DNA from: Allacma fusca | Taxonomy: Eukaryota; Arthropoda; Collembola; Symphypleona; Sminthuridae | DNA: 64,000 nt | Direction: 5' to 3' | NCBI GenBank assembly: GCA_947179485.1 | Contig: OX359249.1 | Coordinates: 41,402,250 to 41,466,249 of the forward strand | Shown here: piece by piece, positions 23,701 through 34,300 of the stretch | How positions within the stretch are numbered: the stretch's first letter is position 1 | Layout: each line of letters starts with the position of its first letter | Position numbers and translations under genes: made by a program | The notes under the pieces: generated by a model | Told to the model about the DNA's origin: nothing | Seen by the model: the letters and a program-made list of their open reading frames with translations, nothing else | The model's database searches: none

Positions 23701-26700
23701 ATTGGGTAACGGCATGAACATGCATATTATGGCTTTTACAAGCTTTTCCCAAATGCTCATCCCAGTCATCGCGGTGGTAAGCAACGTATTTTTTTAAATA
23801 CCTCTTAATTTCTAAATTATTACGCTCAACATTCCCGTTTGATTCGGGATGGTGAGGCATTATCCGGATGTGCTGGACGCCTTTCTTTTTTAAATAATCG
23901 GTAAACACCTTACCGGTAAAGTGAGGGCCATTGTCGGAGACAATCTGAGGTACTACTCCAATCTGCTCAAAAATTAATTTTTTGAGCAAACGCACGGAGT
24001 CTTCCGCCGTTGCTGTAGGAGTGGCCGCCGCCCAGGCGAACCTACTGGTGTGGTCGATGGCCACGAAAATATATCTGTTACCTGACCTGGACGTAATAAG
24101 GGGCCCGGCGTAGTCGATGGCCACCCGAGTAAAAACATTGTCAGGAGGTGGGACAATTTTCATGTGTCCATGAGGTTTGGTTGTACGGGGATTTCCAGCC
24201 TGGCAGGTGGTACATCCTTTAATGTACTCCAAGATGTCCTCCTTCATGCGACGCCAGTAGTAGCGTCTGTAGAGCTTCTGGTAGGTCTTGTACAGACCGA
24301 CGTGTCCTCCATCCAGACCGTCATCATGCGCCAGCTTAAGGATGGGTCCCCGAAGCGTTGGAGGGATGACGAGTTTGTAAGGCTCGCAAGAAGAGTTATC
24401 TATACGGAACAAAAGACCAGAAATTAGTGCAAATTGTTTCGACAATTTATTACCCGCTAATCCATCATTTTGACCATTAATTTTAAGATCGTCTATGATG
24501 GCTTTCAGGGCAGCGTCTTTTTGTTGGTGCTCTACAAAAGCCTCCACATTTCCACCGAGAACCGCCTGAATTACAGGTTCGTCGTCCGTGATTTGGTGAC
24601 GGGTTAAATATGGGACTGGGAGTGTAAGCGACCGAATCGGATAGCGTGAGAGACAATCTGCGTGAGGAATCTGTTTCCCAGGCACATGAATGATGTTCTT
24701 TTCTTGCTGCGCCAAAAAGAGCTGCCACCGAGCAATACGGGAGTGAGGGTCCTTCATTGTGCAGAGGGACGTTAAAGCCGCATTGTCGGTCCGCACCTGG
24801 ACCCGTCGTCCGTATACATAAGGGCGGAATACCTGAAAGGCATTCACAATAGCAAGACATTCCTTTTCGGGGTTTGAATAATTTAATTCAGCCCCTTTTA
24901 ACAGTCGAGATGTGTAAGCAATGGGCTTCCAGATTTTACCATCTCTGGATTGTTCGCAAGCTCCACCAATGCGGTAATAGCTTGCATCGGTTACCAAACG
25001 GATTTCGGCCTCGGGGTCGAAAAAATCCAGGACGGGGGTGGACGTCATAGCAGTTTTTAAGGACTGGAAGGCTTCCTCCTCCTCGGGGCCCCAGTGAAAT
25101 GGGACTTCTTTCCGGGTAAGTGCGTGGAGGGCCTTAGCCTTGCCGGCAAAATCCTGGACAAAATTTCTGTAATAATTACAGAACCCCAGGAAGGATTGAA
25201 CGTCCTTCAGGCTCTTGGGGCTGGGAAATTTGGAGACCGCCTGGATTTTCGCCGGATCCGGTCGAGTGCCTTCCCAACTGATGACATGTCCTAAAAAGTG
25301 CAATTCCTGATACCCAAAAAAACATTTCCTTAATTTAAACGTCAAATGAAATGAGGAAGCACGTTGCATCACTAGGCGGAAACGTGTGAGGAGTTCCTCG
25401 AAAGTTTTCGCAAAAATCAGGACATCGTCTATGTAAATCAGACATATACGATTTTTTAGGTCACCCAAAATTACATCCATCATTGCTTGGAACTCCGCGG
25501 GGGAATTTTTGTAACCAAAGGGAAGTCGGTTGTAACAAAATTTCCCCTTCGGAGTTGAGAAAGCAGTTTTTATTTTGCTTTCCTCCGACAGTTCCATTTG
25601 GAGGAAACCGGAGAGGGCATCTAAAGTGATGAAATATTGGGAACCTGCGAGGTGGTCCAGGCAATCATCGATGCGTGGAATGGGATATGTATTTTGCTCA
25701 ACTTTGGAGTTGAGCTCACGCATGTCCACGCAAACCCGATGTTGCGCAACTCCGGAGTCGTCCGGTTTTTTGGAAACGACAATTACAGGTGAGTTATAGG
25801 GAGAGACACAGGGTTTAATTACCCCTAATTTTAGGTTGCGAGCGACATGTTCTTCTAAGATCTGTCGTTCGGTGTGAGCCAGACGGTACGAGTATTTATG
25901 GAATGGTTTACTATCCCCGGTGTTGATCACTACCGGAGGATAGTGAACCATTCCCAACTCGTCGTCAGAGCGGGCGAAATTTGGGAGATAGGAATTTATA
26001 ATTCCAAGGAGGGCAAACCTCTGATGACAGGTAAGATTAGATCCTAAATGGACCTCCTCTTCCTTAAAAGGAAGTTTAAAGGGAGTAATATCCGGATCTG
26101 GGAAGCGAGTAGGGTTAGAGTTTTGTCTCATTTCGGTACCCGTAAAAGGTTCGATTTTCCCTATATATCTAACTGATGGGACATAAATCGGGTAAGGATT
26201 ACGGTTTACGACCGCAATTTGGGCTTTACCATTACGCAAACGTAAAATGGAATGTTTAAATAAAAATCCCTTATCCGGGTTTATGTCGGATGTGAGGATG
26301 ACGTCTCCGGAGTAACCAGGGTGGTCTGAGTAAATTGTGAGGCGTCGCCAGGTCATCGGTTTAATTTCCGTAGGTCCCCGGGAGTACATCGAAGAGTAGG
26401 AATGAACGGAGTGAGCCGTTGAGTAACCTGGGAGATTGGAGCCTGCAATTAAAGAGCCCTCACACAATGAGGCATAACTACTGCATATACGTGAATCGTA
26501 AGTGGTAGGTATAGAGGTAGCTGATTCCCGGCTAGGAAATGCGCCAACGTCAGGATCTCCGCGGGCAATGCGTCGAGCCATAGAGTCAGCCAATTTGTGT
26601 CTTTTTTGATAATGTTGTTTGGAGGTGTCCGAAAGACGCCGGATAGACTCAAGGGAGTCAGTCACAGGAGGATCCAAGTCTACTTGGCTATGATCAGTGG

Positions 26701-27889
26701 TGGTGACGGAAACTGGAGAATGAGCTGTGGTGTCAGCCAGGGGATCAAGGCCCTCAAAACGGGTGTATCCCCGCCGGACATTCATGTCCAAGCCGAATTT
26801 GGCATGAAAGTTAGACCCGAGGAGGATGAGTGTGTCCATCTCCTCGATAATCGCAAATCGGTAATTGTGTTTTGACATCGGCGTATCGTCGATCCTAAAA
26901 AACAAAATTGCAGATCGGTTAAAGGATCCTTTCATAGATTTACAAATGGTGGAGAAGTACTTGGGTTCATGTGGGACTATGACAATAGAGTTAGGGAAAT
27001 GTTTTTCCAAATAAGCGGCAGCCGCCGAAGCCATAGTGGAAATCATTGAACCAGTGTCCACCGTTGCAGGTAGACGAACACGGTAACCAGCTAAACGTAA
27101 CTGGTAAATTCTGTCGTTCCGAGAATAGGCGAGATGCGAGAGACGAGTGAACTCCGCGTGTATCTCGCGGTCGGAGTCATGAAGATAAGGACTCATAGTG
27201 TTAGGGAAAAAAGAAAAAGTTTGGAATTTATTTTTCGAGTCTAGGCATGTCGGGATAGCCCGGAGTGCCATTCGGGTGCGTTTGCACAAAAATTGTTTCG
27301 GTAGTATATACGGGTTGGATAAATATCCACTCCCAAAAGAAGGAGACGATGGTCGGGGGTCCTCGTCTGAAATTGTAATTAATTTCGGGGGAGTTGGAGG
27401 TAACTCGGGAAGAAGTACGGGAGTTTCCGTAGAGTTAATAATCGGAGTTGATATGACCGGTGGGTGAACGGGTCGCTCCACAGGCGAGATATCTGGTATT
27501 AAAGTGGGAGTCGGAGTGAACTCGGCACTCCTGGTAGGTACTAGGTTGGGAGATAATCCCGTAGGAAACGATACTACCTTAGGAGAATTAGAGGATTCGG
27601 GCTGATTCATCAGGCCGAGTTCTCTAATTCTCTGCTGGATTAGTGGGGAAATATGTTGAGGCTGCTTGGTCTGAACGTCCCCGCACGTCAGACCTAACAG
27701 TTTCCCTGATTGTTGGTAGGTTGGGGCTGAGTAGGACCAGCGCCCGCGTTTTGTGGTGGGGTCGGTGGCGCCCAGGAACCTTGATGGGGTGGCGGCTGCG
27801 GTGGAGCCGGCATCTGGAATGGCCGGTACTGTTGACCATCCCAAAAAAATAAAGGAGGATTTATAGCCTGATGAGAAGGGTAGCCACAT
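20726..27889 (-). CDS. pol: Element 1 Pol: protease, RT, RNase H, integrase and long tail
   Basis: Residues are counted from the first ATG of the frame. The natural N-terminus is likely produced by frameshifting from gag, so this ATG is only a marker. Protease DTG is at 278-280. The reverse transcriptase has FLQMELSEESK and the catalytic YIDD at 819-822. RNase H has TDASYY with D near 968. The integrase has an HHCC finger at about 1187-1230 and a D,D,E core at about 1260, 1317 and 1352 (IDYAGPL, SDNGPHF, HPESNGNVER). A GPY/F-like module (RWIGPYQI) follows. The order is that of Ty3/gypsy. About 870 residues after it are Pro/Ser/Thr-rich, with a basic patch (KHKKKLRKRDRK) and a final RYPTRNRKPPERL motif that resembles the ends of other Pol proteins. 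The frame is intact, and at 2387 codons it is well above the usual length. Confidence 0.92.
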   Translation of the reverse strand: MWLPFSSGYKSSFIFLGWSTVPAIPDAGSTAAATPSRFLGATDPTTKRGRWSYSAPTYQQSGKLLGLTCGDVQTKQPQHISPLIQQRIRELGLMNQPESSNSPKVVSFPTGLSPNLVPTRSAEFTPTPTLIPDISPVERPVHPPVISTPIINSTETPVLLPELPPTPPKLITISDEDPRPSSPSFGSGYLSNPYILPKQFLCKRTRMALRAIPTCLDSKNKFQTFSFFPNTMSPYLHDSDREIHAEFTRLSHLAYSRNDRIYQLRLAGYRVRLPATVDTGSMISTMASAAAAYLEKHFPNSIVIVPHEPKYFSTICKSMKGSFNRSAILFFRIDDTPMSKHNYRFAIIEEMDTLILLGSNFHAKFGLDMNVRRGYTRFEGLDPLADTTAHSPVSVTTTDHSQVDLDPPVTDSLESIRRLSDTSKQHYQKRHKLADSMARRIARGDPDVGAFPSRESATSIPTTYDSRICSSYASLCEGSLIAGSNLPGYSTAHSVHSYSSMYSRGPTEIKPMTWRRLTIYSDHPGYSGDVILTSDINPDKGFLFKHSILRLRNGKAQIAVVNRNPYPIYVPSVRYIGKIEPFTGTEMRQNSNPTRFPDPDITPFKLPFKEEEVHLGSNLTCHQRFALLGIINSYLPNFARSDDELGMVHYPPVVINTGDSKPFHKYSYRLAHTERQILEEHVARNLKLGVIKPCVSPYNSPVIVVSKKPDDSGVAQHRVCVDMRELNSKVEQNTYPIPRIDDCLDHLAGSQYFITLDALSGFLQMELSEESKIKTAFSTPKGKFCYNRLPFGYKNSPAEFQAMMDVILGDLKNRICLIYIDDVLIFAKTFEELLTRFRLVMQRASSFHLTFKLRKCFFGYQELHFLGHVISWEGTRPDPAKIQAVSKFPSPKSLKDVQSFLGFCNYYRNFVQDFAGKAKALHALTRKEVPFHWGPEEEEAFQSLKTAMTSTPVLDFFDPEAEIRLVTDASYYRIGGACEQSRDGKIWKPIAYTSRLLKGAELNYSNPEKECLAIVNAFQVFRPYVYGRRVQVRTDNAALTSLCTMKDPHSRIARWQLFLAQQEKNIIHVPGKQIPHADCLSRYPIRSLTLPVPYLTRHQITDDEPVIQAVLGGNVEAFVEHQQKDAALKAIIDDLKINGQNDGLAGNKLSKQFALISGLLFRIDNSSCEPYKLVIPPTLRGPILKLAHDDGLDGGHVGLYKTYQKLYRRYYWRRMKEDILEYIKGCTTCQAGNPRTTKPHGHMKIVPPPDNVFTRVAIDYAGPLITSRSGNRYIFVAIDHTSRFAWAAATPTATAEDSVRLLKKLIFEQIGVVPQIVSDNGPHFTGKVFTDYLKKKGVQHIRIMPHHPESNGNVERNNLEIKRYLKKYVAYHRDDWDEHLGKACKSHNMHVHAVTQYTPFSLVYAVQPKTQLDLMTPVITIESPNSPSQLETTRRDRVFRANLNTTKSQEQRAKKFNVNRPLNNFYLGQLVWVQDTRASGLDLRWIGPYQIVKVRGETSFSVAYRGNNRRTHTQRNVHSHRLKPYLPPVAWQGQYDDIFVHKTLAEFHPHRSSERTIVREPPRYAPVVKDVISQYGDSQDSGCDSPIRSRTFYNSSRSSSGSGTPSGEPTHHSSEGEYLPPNSTHTATFRSPIVTRQRSRRESGTAETPPTINPIPIPTGNPTPVYHITHFYNMLGGPPNSFLQVGASLPSATTTTLPSPTTVLDRTEDTNIPSPTDAPQLIDESIPVANFYSGDNRNNGAELPPSLSPHSPLGFPVKSDPQVRVTPLTTETTPFCFSNVSATCDQNIMAPPFPGATTAKPPVRSVTPGRISFKPVNYIPPVFNRSAEELYFADPNHPGPTPTISSNDYPFPASIDYKIIPTGPSDCDIVLHQLEQVVPVPSECLQPFEFTSPSNTRRSPPTHSPDGSSNIPETQLSSEMFTASHGLSGHLDSSEIVPSKVFHSSTHNLSKSIFEPNTNNMHDLSSLQESPITPAEDKSPVRRSSPQAITNPPLIFTPAGRQQTPLTPPRMDYSPYRLPPISQTVMTPPSSESTVKPTPSRLHSARDSVAMRKHKKKLRKRDRKATSIADSAESSTTVGEVTDPGVGNVSQRSFAEVVKSHGNTSSQDIPSVGKFRDPNSRPGHAILDLFRSPPEASRTSSKIPISNISLLSHTHSGDSLMSGRVTIGDIPLVNPFLSPRKSVNPAGLAPLSLKKSNSGTSLFIPTGIPTDGPIGAPNVRDALIPVPGRGSGVPDKLSSVSPTRLGVSPVVHFPGRPLLPIKKKAPKVLAEKLPPEVPRPLLVPPVTHRVSIKGPHEDIPRPSKLPGLRGTTPSKRAPQESAITGQATHTETEDFGWTTVPPRKASTAVAKKSFSQSPGSSDIRPPESRRYPTRNRKPPERLQSSRK

Positions 27890-28932
27890 GAGTAATTTCC
27901 CGGAGGTGGGTAGTAGCCAGGTTGGCTGTTCGGAGGGAACTGATCCTGGCGGCGGAAATTCCCACGTTGATTGCGGGGTCCACCATTATTACTGTTTGGC
28001 GGTTGTCGACTATGCGTTGGCAAGGCGGCCTGGTGCAGGTGCGCCGGAGGCTGTAATGAAAGAGAATTAGTTGCCAAAATATTTTGTGGTGAAAGACTGA
28101 CCTCGGGAGTGCCTTGTTTCCCAGCGTTGACCACAGCAACCAGACGTTGCGTGTTACCTGCCGTGACATCCCGCAGCATTGTCCGACATTGAGACATGAT
28201 GTGGTTTTGACGACCGCAGTAATCACAGGTGACCACCGTCAGCGCGCGGACGGATACAGGTCCTAGTTGAGGGGCCTGGTCCACAGAGGACTGGGTAGGG
28301 ACAGGCCGGATGGCGGGATTGAGTTCCGGATCCTGAAGGAGACCCTTAAGGTTCTTCGCCAGATCCCGAAGGTTCCGTGATGGAGTGATCGCCAAAGATT
28401 CCATCCGGAGTGGAAGTTTCCCACGGGCCTTCTCAACGATGTCCTCTTCATCCATGAGGGGATCAAGGTCCCAGCAAAGTTTCTGGAGACCAGCGACGAA
28501 GGAGTGAGGAGTCATGCCGGACCGATACCGGTATGCATCCAGGTCGGCCTGTTTCTCAGCCTTCAACCGGTCATGGTCAAAGCGCTCCTTCAATTCCTCG
28601 CACACGTAGTCCCAGATCTCCTGAGATGACTTCGTCTTCCTGTCCAGGAACATCCGGATCCTGGGGAAGATGGATTGGAACCACTCCCTGACGTCCCGGT
28701 CCGGAGAATCTAGGAAGAGGCGGGACAGATTCCGGATGACCATGTCGTGAGTGACGAAGAGGTCCGTGGAGAAATGGTTCACGGCATCAATAAAGGATGC
28801 TGGGTTCTCTTGGCTAGAGTACTGGCGGACTTCCAGACGGAACTTGTCCAGCCGCCGGTATTTGTCATCCGATTCCCGAGATCTGAGGAGCCGATCCTTT
28901 TTTTCGTCCTCGGTCTCATTATGGTCGGCCAT
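27694..28932 (-). CDS. gag: Element 1 Gag with CCHC knuckle
   Basis: This is a 412-residue structural protein from ATG at 28932 (MADHNETEDEK). The frame stays open 24 codons upstream to 29004, but those residues look like translated leader. The central part is helical, capsid-like (DKFRLEVRQY.., ..WFQSIFPRIRMFL, ..RSGMTPHSFVAGLQKL), and a CX2CX4HX4C knuckle lies at about 236-249 (CDYCGRQNHIMSQC). The C-terminal part is rich in Pro, Gln and Asn. It ends inside the pol overlap (27694-27889), consistent with a -1 shift producing Gag-Pol. Confidence 0.88.
   Translation of the reverse strand: MADHNETEDEKKDRLLRSRESDDKYRRLDKFRLEVRQYSSQENPASFIDAVNHFSTDLFVTHDMVIRNLSRLFLDSPDRDVREWFQSIFPRIRMFLDRKTKSSQEIWDYVCEELKERFDHDRLKAEKQADLDAYRYRSGMTPHSFVAGLQKLCWDLDPLMDEEDIVEKARGKLPLRMESLAITPSRNLRDLAKNLKGLLQDPELNPAIRPVPTQSSVDQAPQLGPVSVRALTVVTCDYCGRQNHIMSQCRTMLRDVTAGNTQRLVAVVNAGKQGTPEVSLSPQNILATNSLSLQPPAHLHQAALPTHSRQPPNSNNGGPRNQRGNFRRQDQFPPNSQPGYYPPPGNYSCGYPSHQAINPPLFFWDGQQYRPFQMPAPPQPPPHQGSWAPPTPPQNAGAGPTQPQPTNNQGNC
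27843..27849 (-). promoter_or_regulatory. Candidate -1 ribosomal frameshift site
   Basis: Gag and pol overlap by 196 bp with pol in the -1 frame. Inside the overlap the minus strand has a run of seven T following an A, read as TTA TTT TTT TGG in gag. A slip of one base here would continue in pol. It is not a perfect X XXY YYZ heptamer, since the first base is A, and I did not verify a downstream pseudoknot. Confidence 0.5.
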
Positions 28933-29004
28933 GATGGAGTGAGAACAGAAAAGGATGAGCACAGAGAAGGTAAGTGTAGACGTCGGGAAAAACCTAGACC
29001 TCAA

Positions 29005-29642
29005 AAGTAATAATAAAGGTAACCACCGAAAATGTAGGAAAAGAACTTACAAAATTTGGGGATAATCCGTGGATAAACGTGGACGTTGGAAGATGTGGGA
29101 ATCCCCGGCCTCCGTCCTCACGGAGTAGCAATGAAGCAACAGGGCCTCGTCCGGTAGACGAATCCAGCGTCCGCGGACCACGTCAGCAGAAAACTCGGAG
29201 ATAACCGGTTAAGAGGTATGCGTCGGAATTATAGTGGCTGGAAACTCCCGGCGGAAGGAACGTATCCCGTGGGAGATTATCCGTGAAAAAACCGGCGAGA
29301 GAGAAGAGAAAAAAAAATCCTGATGGCACTGAGACAGCCGTAGCTCTCGGACCATACGGGGAGTCCCACAAAAATGAGAGCAAGACACGTGGCTAGTCCG
29401 GAGAAGACCTAAACACCAAAATGTAATAATTAGTTTCAAGTAATGAGAAGGAGAATTACTTACCGAATGTTGAGGGAATCCGATGGACCGAATTTCACTG
29501 ATGGAAGCAGGGTCTCTGGAGATTTCCACGTATCACACTTGCACCACCAGTATCCGAGAGCCACGCGGTCCGCCGTCAAAGCCGGAAAGTTCCGGGTGTG
29601 GGGGGAAAAGAAAAAAACTCGGCGAAATGAGGAGGGAAAAAA
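29005..29642 (-). other. Element 1 5' leader
   Basis: About 640 bp lie between the primer-binding site and gag, with no supported gene. Two donor-like GTAAGT sites on the minus strand, near + positions 29459-29464 and 29045-29050, could supply the 5' splice sites for ORF3 and ORF4 messages. Confidence 0.5.
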
Positions 29643-29660
29643 GGTCTCGCACCTCCACCA
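29643..29660 (-). promoter_or_regulatory. Primer-binding site of element 1
   Basis: On the minus strand the 18 bases TGGTGGAGGTGCGAGACC lie two bases after the 5' LTR. A start with TGG complements the CCA end of a tRNA, and the next bases would pair with an acceptor stem ending CACCTCC. I cannot name the tRNA with confidence. Confidence 0.75.
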
Positions 29661-29662
29661 AA

Positions 29663-29888
29663 TGACGGTGACCGGGTTTCGGTCACTAGCGAACCTAACC
29701 TAAAAATAGGAGAAATATCCGAAGCCGAGAAAATGGATGGAAAAATAAAGAGGAGCGTGCTCCATGCGACTGTCCTGCTTGTTCTCCTGATAACGACCTC
29801 CTTCCTTTTATTAACGTCGACTCGCGGAGGAGCTGTGAGCCGGGGCTCATACACATATTACAAATAGTGAGGGGAGCCAACCCTCACA
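29663..29888 (-). repeat. Element 1 5' LTR
   Basis: 226 bp, TG...CA on the minus strand, same as 16075-16300. It includes an AATAAA word (+ 29807-29813). Its outer edge abuts GTAAGGCG, the flank that is continuous at 8290 in the left copy, which marks the insertion point. Confidence 0.92.
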
Positions 29889-30911
29889 GTAAGGCGTGGC
29901 CAAGTCTGAGATAATTCTTTCTGCACGGAGAATGTTAATATGTATTTTGATTGGTGAATTTGAATTTTGTGCTAAAATCTGGACAAAGATTCTGAAATTT
30001 AGTTGGCATTATTTCCGCTTGTGGAAGATATAAGTAGCTTTTAAAATAGTGAATAATAATAAAATAGAAAATAATAAATCAGTGAAAGAGATTCAGCATC
30101 TGAATCAAAACTTGTTGGGATTTTTCAAGATTTCAGAACCCCCAAAACCTCTTTTTTGAAAGTATGACGACCTGTGGGCACGGTGGCTTTACATTTATTC
30201 AAAAATTTCATGAAAATAAATTTTCCTTTTCATTAATTTAAGGGCGTACTCACATAAAACATGTTCCTTTCGTAACCGTAAATATTTTTGTCGGCATCAC
30301 GGAAGGAACTAAACGGAAACAACATTAGAACCGCTTACGAACAGACATCTCAAATTCGCTCTCACGTAAGTAATTACATTCGGTCTGAACTTATGTGAGA
30401 GGTCTCTCCGTAACGGAGAAAAATTTTACGTGCACGGACAAAGCATGCTTTATGTGAGTACACCGTAAGTAACACGATTTATTTACTAAGAAGGAATCAT
30501 CTGAGAATTGACCCTCCCTCTCACAACAAATTGTCTTTCAATCCAGTTTTTGAATAAATGATTAAAAATCATATTCATGTTTAATCATCATTCCGAAATG
30601 GAAAATTTTGGGAGCAATTTTGAAATTAGGAAAACTCGAATGCATTTTGACCTAGATCTCGCATCTGGGTCAATAATATCTGGTTAAAACAAAGTGTTAA
30701 ATTGCATTACCTAGTTTCAATAAAACAGAATGTGTAATCAAATGACCTCATATTGACCGTAACGATTCACAGTTGGTTGCATGACCTCAAATAGACCTTT
30801 AGTCATAAGTAGTCCTACAACGGCAGACTACCGAAAATTTGACCTCGGAACTTTCTAAGGTCAATTTCAGGTCATGTTACTATTTGGGACTCACTAAGGT
30901 CATTTTAAGGT
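29889..30911. repeat. Right copy of the 1023-bp direct duplication
   Basis: This matches 8290-9312 without indels. It begins at the element 1 boundary and continues naturally into the minisatellite at 30912, so it is the structurally sound copy. A second image of the Harbinger-like MITE lies inside at 30242-30465. Confidence 0.85.
30242..30465. mobile_element. Harbinger-like MITE (right copy)
   Basis: Same element as at 8643-8866, with TAA at 30239-30241 and 30466-30468. It is the same insertion, carried in the duplicated block. Confidence 0.65.
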
Positions 30912-31356
30912 CATGTTACTATTTGGGGCCCACTAAGGTCATTTTAAGGTCATGTTACTATTTGGGACTCACGAAGGTCATTTTAAGGTCATGTTACTAT
31001 TTGGGACTCACGAAGGTCATTTTAAGGTCATGTTACTATTTGGGACTCACGAAGGTCATTTTAAGGTCATGTTACTATTTGGGGCCCACTAAGGTCATTT
31101 TAAGGTCATGTTACTATTTGGGACTCACGAAGGTGATTTTAAGGTCATGTTACTATTTGGGGCCCCTAAGGTCATTTTAAGGTCATGTTACTATTTGGGA
31201 CTCACTAAGGTCATTTTAAGGTCATGTTACTATTTGGGGCCCCCTAAGGTCATTTTAAGGTCATGTTACTATTTGGGACTCACTAAGGTAATTTTAAGGT
31301 CATGTTACTATTTGGGGCTCACTAAGGTCATTTTAAGGTCATGTTACTATGCGTAA
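30857..31356. repeat. 39-bp minisatellite, about 13 units
   Basis: The unit contains two near-copies of an 11-mer (AAGGTCATTTT and AAGGTCATGTT) followed by ACTATTTGGG and ACTCACT. Variants such as GGCCCACT or loss of a base occur in some units. Because 39 is a multiple of three, a frame of 100 or so codons stays open through it with a repeated 13-residue word. This is a consequence of the period and not evidence of a gene. Confidence 0.9.
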
Positions 31357-34300
31357 CCCAGAAAGGACTATATAAGGCTTCATATCTATCTTTTAAGTAT
31401 GCTACAATTAGGTCAATACGAGATCACGTGATCATTCATCCAGGACCACCGGAACATGTTGATCCATTCTGGGGAACATCTGACCGAAGTGAGCCATACC
31501 CTAAATTACTGACAGCCCCGAGGTCATATTTTCGTTATTCTCTGGTTGTGGAACTACTTACAATGAACCCAAAGGTCAATAGGAGGTCATGTGATTCCAC
31601 GTTCTGACTATCCTAAGTCTGAGACTCATTTCGGTTTGCCCCCAAATTATTGCACCCATAGACCAAGCAAATCTGGAATTTAAAGCATTTTCCCGATAGG
31701 TGACCTCGTAACCAACGTTTTGGTTTTTTTCGAACAAAAAAACGCCCGTTTTAGTAAATGCAAAATTTAACAAAAGAACGGCGACTTGGACAAATAAAAG
31801 TTTAAAAGAATTAAGACCAAAGGACAGTGGACGGTTTAACAAAACCATTGATCATGTATGTATATTTGTATAAAACTACTTGTTTATTGCTCGCAAAATA
31901 ATTTGTCCAATAATTTAGAAATTGAGAGAAACTATCCTGGCGTATAGTAACGTGGAAATCGCAATCTAAATCCAAATCCAATATGAAATATCAAACCTTG
32001 CAAGGAAAAGCTAAATACTGATTCTTAATAGCAATCCAATTACCATTTGAATTCTGAACTCTCCACGTACACTGGATTTTCTGATTTCGGAGGATTTCAG
32101 AATTTGTAGAATTCTGAATCGAAAACAAAATTCAAATCCATACTCACACGGAAAATTCTGACATGGTTTCACAATTTGATATGAATTAGTATTCTGTGGA
32201 ACGGAAGTTAATATAATCAGAAGGAAAAATTTATAAGCAAAATGATACGGGTCCATTGTTTATTAAAATAAAAATTATCTTCATTGATCGAGTTTTTTCC
32301 AGTCCAAATTAAGTCAATTCAAAAGGATCTAAATCACATGTATCATATGAATGAGGACGTGATTAAATAATGATCTCATTCCAAATATTCGTTGGATCAT
32401 TTTACCTCTCCGCAATTAAATTATAAGATGTTCTTACTCTCCTACCACACATGAAGAAATAGTTGAAATTTACAAGGAGGAAATTTTTACAAGTTGAAAA
32501 GCAATTATTTATGTACTCGCAATTTTTGTCAAAACTAGATTTGTATCTCTTTTACTATTTTATGGTCTTTCCACCCAAACGTCCTATTAATCTCTGCCTT
32601 CGGAACTTTGGTGTTCATCGCAAAAATAGAGAAACGATGCTTGAGTAAAAGTGAGGAATTCTGGAGGTGAAAAGGGTTTTGAGATAAAATTTTATTCTAC
32701 AAGCTTTGACTACGACAAAAAAAATGAAAATGCTTTGCTTCAAACAAATTCTCATTGAATTGTACTCACTATTTTTCATGAAACTAGATCAGAAATTAGG
32801 GCTACAAAAATCAGCTGTATGAAAGAAAATTAATTATGCAAAAGCATTCTTTGATGTAAATATTTTTAAAACCCTTATTGCTGCTCTCATAACTTTTAAT
32901 AAAGTACCTGAAATAAAGAGAACAAGTAAATATTGGATTTTCTGCACGCCCAAATCTTATATTATTTTTGTAATAGGCTCAGCATATACAATGAAATAAT
33001 TATTTGGAGCTTCCTCCGTCACATTTCGTAAAGGATCACATTTTAAATAATGTGGATCAGTCGGCAGGCTCACTAAAAACACTTGAATAAAAATAAAACA
33101 TGACTAAAGAACTTGCAATGTTACACGTAGCTGCGTCGCTACCAAAACACAAAGTTTCCTGATATAAAGGGACAGTACCGGGGATGAATAGGAACTTGAC
33201 CAAACATCAACGTTGTGTAGTGTGGCATAGGACGTAGCCCAAAATTAAACTTGCATGTATCGAGGAAATATCCGTAGGAAACGCTTCCACTTGGTTGGAC
33301 AGCGAAGTGTCGCAAGATTTTCTTTTTAAATCGATTTTACATTACCGGAGTAGAACAAATTTTGAAAAATCTAAAATAAGATTTGCTATGAATTAAAGCA
33401 ATTCAATATTTTTTAGCCTTGACCATTCTCTATAGACTCAGGTGAAGAAAATTGTTTAAAATCCTCCACATCCACATTGCCAAGCAAGACCAAGCAAGCG
33501 GAGGCATTTCCTTCTTTCACGCAAGTTCTTTCAGTCTACATCAAATGTTACTCAATGCTAGTTTTTGGACAACTTCCTATTTCTCACAGTGTTAATTTTC
33601 TAAAAATTTCGATCTGCTTTTGCACAATTAAATTAACAATTCATTGAACCCTTTTAGATCAGGGTAAAAGACGTTCGTATTATTAAAATTTAAAGAAGAG
33701 AGGAAATAATAATTTATTTCACTGATACCACAATGGTAATTGCCTTACAACACAGTACGTAATGATTTCAAACTTTTTTGTTACAGAGAAATATTTGTTA
33801 TAAGCCTGAATATAAATATATTAATTGTTCAAGTGATGAAATTCTATCCTATAAGATCCATGAATTGTGATAATAACAAAATCGTTTGTAAGCTGCTTAG
33901 ATAAATTAAATCATTGTCTAAATTGTTCAAAATGTTCAAAAATAATTGTTCCACCAGCTCTAATTAATAGCCCAATAACTTCACTGTTTTTCAAATTGTA
34001 TTCCTGCTTAAAGAATCTTTTTACAATCTGACAGTTGGATTTACTGATAGCCTACATTGGTTACGTCATTAAAACATAAAATATCAATTCGTCTAGAAGA
34101 ATCATTCTCTCCATTACAAAGTACTTCTTCGACTAATTAACTTTACTGCGGGTATTGTGGGCGGTGGTTGTGAAGTAATGTTAGATTTTGTGTGATGAAA
34201 TACTATATACTATTGCAGATTATGTCTCTTGATCTGAAGTTAATTTTAAAGAATGAAATTACGATTTGTACTTTATATGCCCAGATTAAACTGGAAGCGT

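Larger units (their letters stand above)
16075..29888 (-). mobile_element. Element 1: complete Ty3/gypsy-type LTR retrotransposon with extra ORFs
   Basis: The minus-strand order is 5' LTR (29888-29663), primer-binding site, leader, gag, pol in the -1 frame, ORF3, ORF4, polypurine tract and 3' LTR (16300-16075). Total length is 13,814 bp including a 200-N gap inside ORF4. The integrase lies downstream of RNase H, as in Ty3/gypsy. The two 226-bp LTRs read identically, so insertion is recent. The right flank (GTAAGG..) has no matching duplication on the left, because the left flank here is the inverted partial copy. The extra ORFs and the length are unusual for the group. Confidence 0.9.

Noticed and set aside
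30839..31356. Open frames encoding repeated KVILRSCYYLGLT words
   Set aside because: They are the translation of a 39-bp minisatellite whose period is a multiple of three; no start context or domain.
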